Origin: Ignelater luminosus
Taxonomy: Eukaryota; Arthropoda; Insecta; Coleoptera; Elateridae
NCBI GenBank assembly: GCA_011009095.1
Contig: VTPC01090587.1
Location: 1,223,718 to 1,287,717, forward strand
Length of the DNA: 64,000 bases
Reading direction: 5' to 3'
Part shown: positions 62,801 through 64,000 of the stretch, in pieces
How the letters are laid out: every line of letters begins with the position of its first letter
Numbering within the stretch: the stretch's first letter is position 1
Program-made: the position numbers and the translations under genes
Notes under the pieces: generated by a model
What the model saw: only the letters and a program-made list of their open reading frames with translations
The model's database searches: none
What the model was told of the DNA's origin: nothing

Positions 62801-62901
62801 TTACGATATTTACCAAAAAATACATCTGCAGAACATGTTGGCTATACATACAGGAGGTTACCAGAACCAGTTATAACTGGCATTTTCGAATGCAATTCAC
62901 G
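50851..62901 (+). CDS. egg: Eggless/SETDB1 histone H3K9 methyltransferase, 5' part
   Basis: Eleven coding exons: 50851-50893, 50951-51922, 51979-52143, 52202-52423, 52489-52831, 58267-58466, 59520-59698, 59754-59957, 62119-62476, 62537-62691 and 62759-62901. Phases agree throughout and give 994 codons plus two bases; the gene continues past the window. Residues 1-340 are acidic and Ser/Thr-rich with a Cys cluster (204, 209, 222, 239, 242, 243). Tudor modules span about 468-710 (YYYAVRFLTMGSWIRVRL, YLIFFDDGYAQYVDHKFVHL, GKWWLTTVM). A methyl-CpG-binding-like domain lies near 820-880 (CGWNRITYRYRNRKEINY). Pre-SET cysteines begin LCGCDCEDDCE and continue KCQCWQLT. SETDB1/Eggless trimethylates H3K9 to build heterochromatin and silence transposons. 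The SET domain, split in this family, is not in the window. Introns 5 and 8 carry transposons. Confidence 0.94.
54458..55816 (-). mobile_element. 1.36-kb element, possibly Mutator-like, in eggless intron 5
   Basis: Inverted ends AGGTAGTACCGT and a 10-bp near-duplication TGATGTATTA/TAATGTATTA. A minus-strand frame at 55786-55252, shifted once, encodes a Lys-rich region, then DGRRIIHLKTLGKNMFC with a second CKFLLSLTDIVSE. This resembles the start of the Mutator-like transposase domain found in many insect proteins. The rest of the transposase is missing. A duplication of 9-11 bp would fit a MULE; the assignment is tentative. Confidence 0.55.
56150..58030. repeat. Composite inverted-repeat region in eggless intron 5
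   Basis: Two nested inverted pairs. Outer arms (about 56160-56345 and 57863-58020) are A/T-rich variants of GAATTTAAGAA. Inner arms near 56580-56700 and 57760-57860 share TTTTCACCTTCTTGTAAA and ATCTGGTTTGTAAC. Probably one large, diverged foldback, with the element at 57211-57633 inserted inside. Confidence 0.5.
57211..57633. mobile_element. 423-bp element with ends GGCTACGTTCAGAA
   Basis: Inverted 14-bp ends GGCTACGTTCAGAA. Further internal copies of TTTCTGAAC occur near 57300 and 57570. No readable coding frame and no firm target duplication (TTG on each side at most). Confidence 0.6.
60281..61017. mobile_element. Putative TA-flanked element in eggless intron 8
   Basis: Ends CAGGGTGTTTCAAAAG and, reverse-complemented, CAAGGTGGTTTCAGAA, flanked by TA. 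The inverted match is short and imperfect and no arms follow. It ends two to four bases before the next element starts. Confidence 0.45.
61022..61892. mobile_element. 871-bp foldback with transposase C-terminal remnant
   Basis: TA-flanked, arms of about 270 bp (61022-61290 and about 61505-61892, the right one with an extra 115 bases). Ends are CAGTGTGTCCAAGATAAGG and, reverse-complemented, CCGTGTGTCCAGGATAAGG. In the loop, + strand near 61345-61480, a frameshifted fragment reads ARSPDLIPLDFF then LWGYVKNHVLNQNFEDEQQL. This is the third-Asp region and tail of a Tc1/mariner-superfamily transposase. Same architecture as 4413-5394. Located in eggless intron 8. Confidence 0.85.
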
Positions 62902-63568
62902 GTTGGTTATCTTTATTATTTTTATCTGGCTAGTTGTATTTTAAAATAGTATAAGTCATAATTAATTGAAAGAAACAAGACTTCCCATAAGAATTACAAA
63001 GTGAGGATAATATTTTTATTTTTTGAGAATATCTAAAGATTGTAAATCATTTATTTATGAAGGGGAATCTCCAAAATAAGTAGTAGTAGTAAGTAGTAAA
63101 ACAGTTTTAAATTATTCATTATGTATGTGATTGAGAATCATTTTTCTCATGTTGTCATATTGTATTGAGAGTTCAGAATCCCACTACAGATGTTAGAAAA
63201 TTCTAGAATTGCCAGGTTAAAACAAAGCAAAAACACATCCATTTCAGTACCATAGATACGAGATACAGTGTGTTTGTTCAAACAGGGCCAAGCCTGTATC
63301 TTTGTTAATATCTACAATAGAAAAAAACCTTGAATAAAATCTTAATCACACAAATTAGTCAACTAAATGGTAAATGTGTGATGGTACGTTTTTTGTTTCT
63401 CTTTTAAGTAGAGTATTTTCTCCTCTTTCTGAATATGTAAAAATATATCACAAAATAATATTACAAAATTTCTGGGATAAATGAATATCAATTTGAACAA
63501 GGTTAATATTATCATATACCAAAACAAACAGTAAGTGGAAATCTAACAATTATCTGGAAGATATCTCA

Positions 63569-64000
63569 CTGGTGATTAAGTGTGAACAATGGTTTCGACA
63601 AGATGGAGTTCCTCCTCTTAAAGGAAGAAATATTTGAAACATCTTAAACTTTCAAATTTAGAAATAACTGGATAGCAAATAGTAACCCTATCATCTAGAA
63701 TTCTTTGTGTGGGATGTATCAAGCAACAAGTTTATGCTCTATTAGTTGCAACTCACTGTTCAGCTCAGCTCTATACTGTTCGTAGCATATCAGGAGTAGA
63801 TTTTCCAGAATAATAACCTAAACTTATTGCTTGATACATTCCCACATAAAGAAATTAAGAATTGATCAGCCAAGTAACCTAGCTGACCAAAGGATTTGCC
63901 ATCCAGGTATTTCCAAATTTGAAATTTAAGATGTTCCAAACATTTCTTTCTTATGAGGAATCGCATCTTGTTGAAGCCATAGTTTACACCTAATCACCAG
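63569..64000. mobile_element. 432-bp foldback ending at the window edge
   Basis: Arms of about 200 bp begin CTGGTGATTA and share CAACAAGATG-type and AACATCTTAAA blocks; the right arm ends TAATCACCAG at base 64000. The loop is about 60 bases near 63740-63800. It lies in eggless intron 11. The target duplication on the right is outside the window. Confidence 0.82.

Overview
This is a gene-poor, AT-rich stretch of nuclear DNA from an insect, probably a beetle or another holometabolous insect. The evidence is short GT-AG introns, an insect-type ribosomal protein L32, a GLIS-type zinc-finger gene resembling lame duck, an eggless/SETDB1 gene, and many mariner, Merlin, hAT-like and foldback DNA transposons. 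The species cannot be fixed from sequence alone.

Layout. 1-5.4 kb: MITEs and a 1-kb foldback carrying a transposase remnant. 5.6-7.7 kb (-): five-exon GLIS/lame duck-type zinc-finger gene. 9.0-10.3 kb: complete but mutated mariner with both TIRs. 10.7-18.2 kb: repeats, including a GTAAC-palindrome element, foldbacks and a decayed second Tc1/mariner-like transposase. 18.2-24.1 kb: no recognisable gene. 24.2-25.6 kb (+): AT-hook (HMGA-like) gene copy A. 27.7-28.6 kb (+): RpL32. 29.05-33.2 kb: 4.2-kb Merlin-type transposon with long TIRs, an 8-bp target duplication, a broken intron-containing transposase and nested MITEs. 33.2-39.9 kb: no gene, two foldbacks. 39.9-42.0 kb: two more AT-hook genes, B (-) and C (+), head to head. 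42-50 kb: dense foldback/MITE cluster, including a hAT-like hairpin whose loop is the 400-base assembly gap. 50.85 kb to the end (+): first eleven coding exons of eggless (SETDB1 H3K9 methyltransferase); its introns hold several more transposons and the SET domain lies beyond the window.

How it fits together. The cellular genes are mostly chromatin or housekeeping genes: three AT-hook architectural proteins, a heterochromatin-forming methyltransferase, a zinc-finger transcription factor and a ribosomal protein. Copies A and C of the AT-hook gene share a promoter/5'-UTR block with CCAAT and E2F-like sites and a second conserved block in the 5' intron, so the duplication carried regulatory DNA. 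Everything else recognised is mobile DNA. The commonest form is a TA-flanked foldback with arms of tens to hundreds of bases, two of which keep a fragment of the transposase C-terminus in the loop. No CRISPR, tRNA or rRNA was seen.
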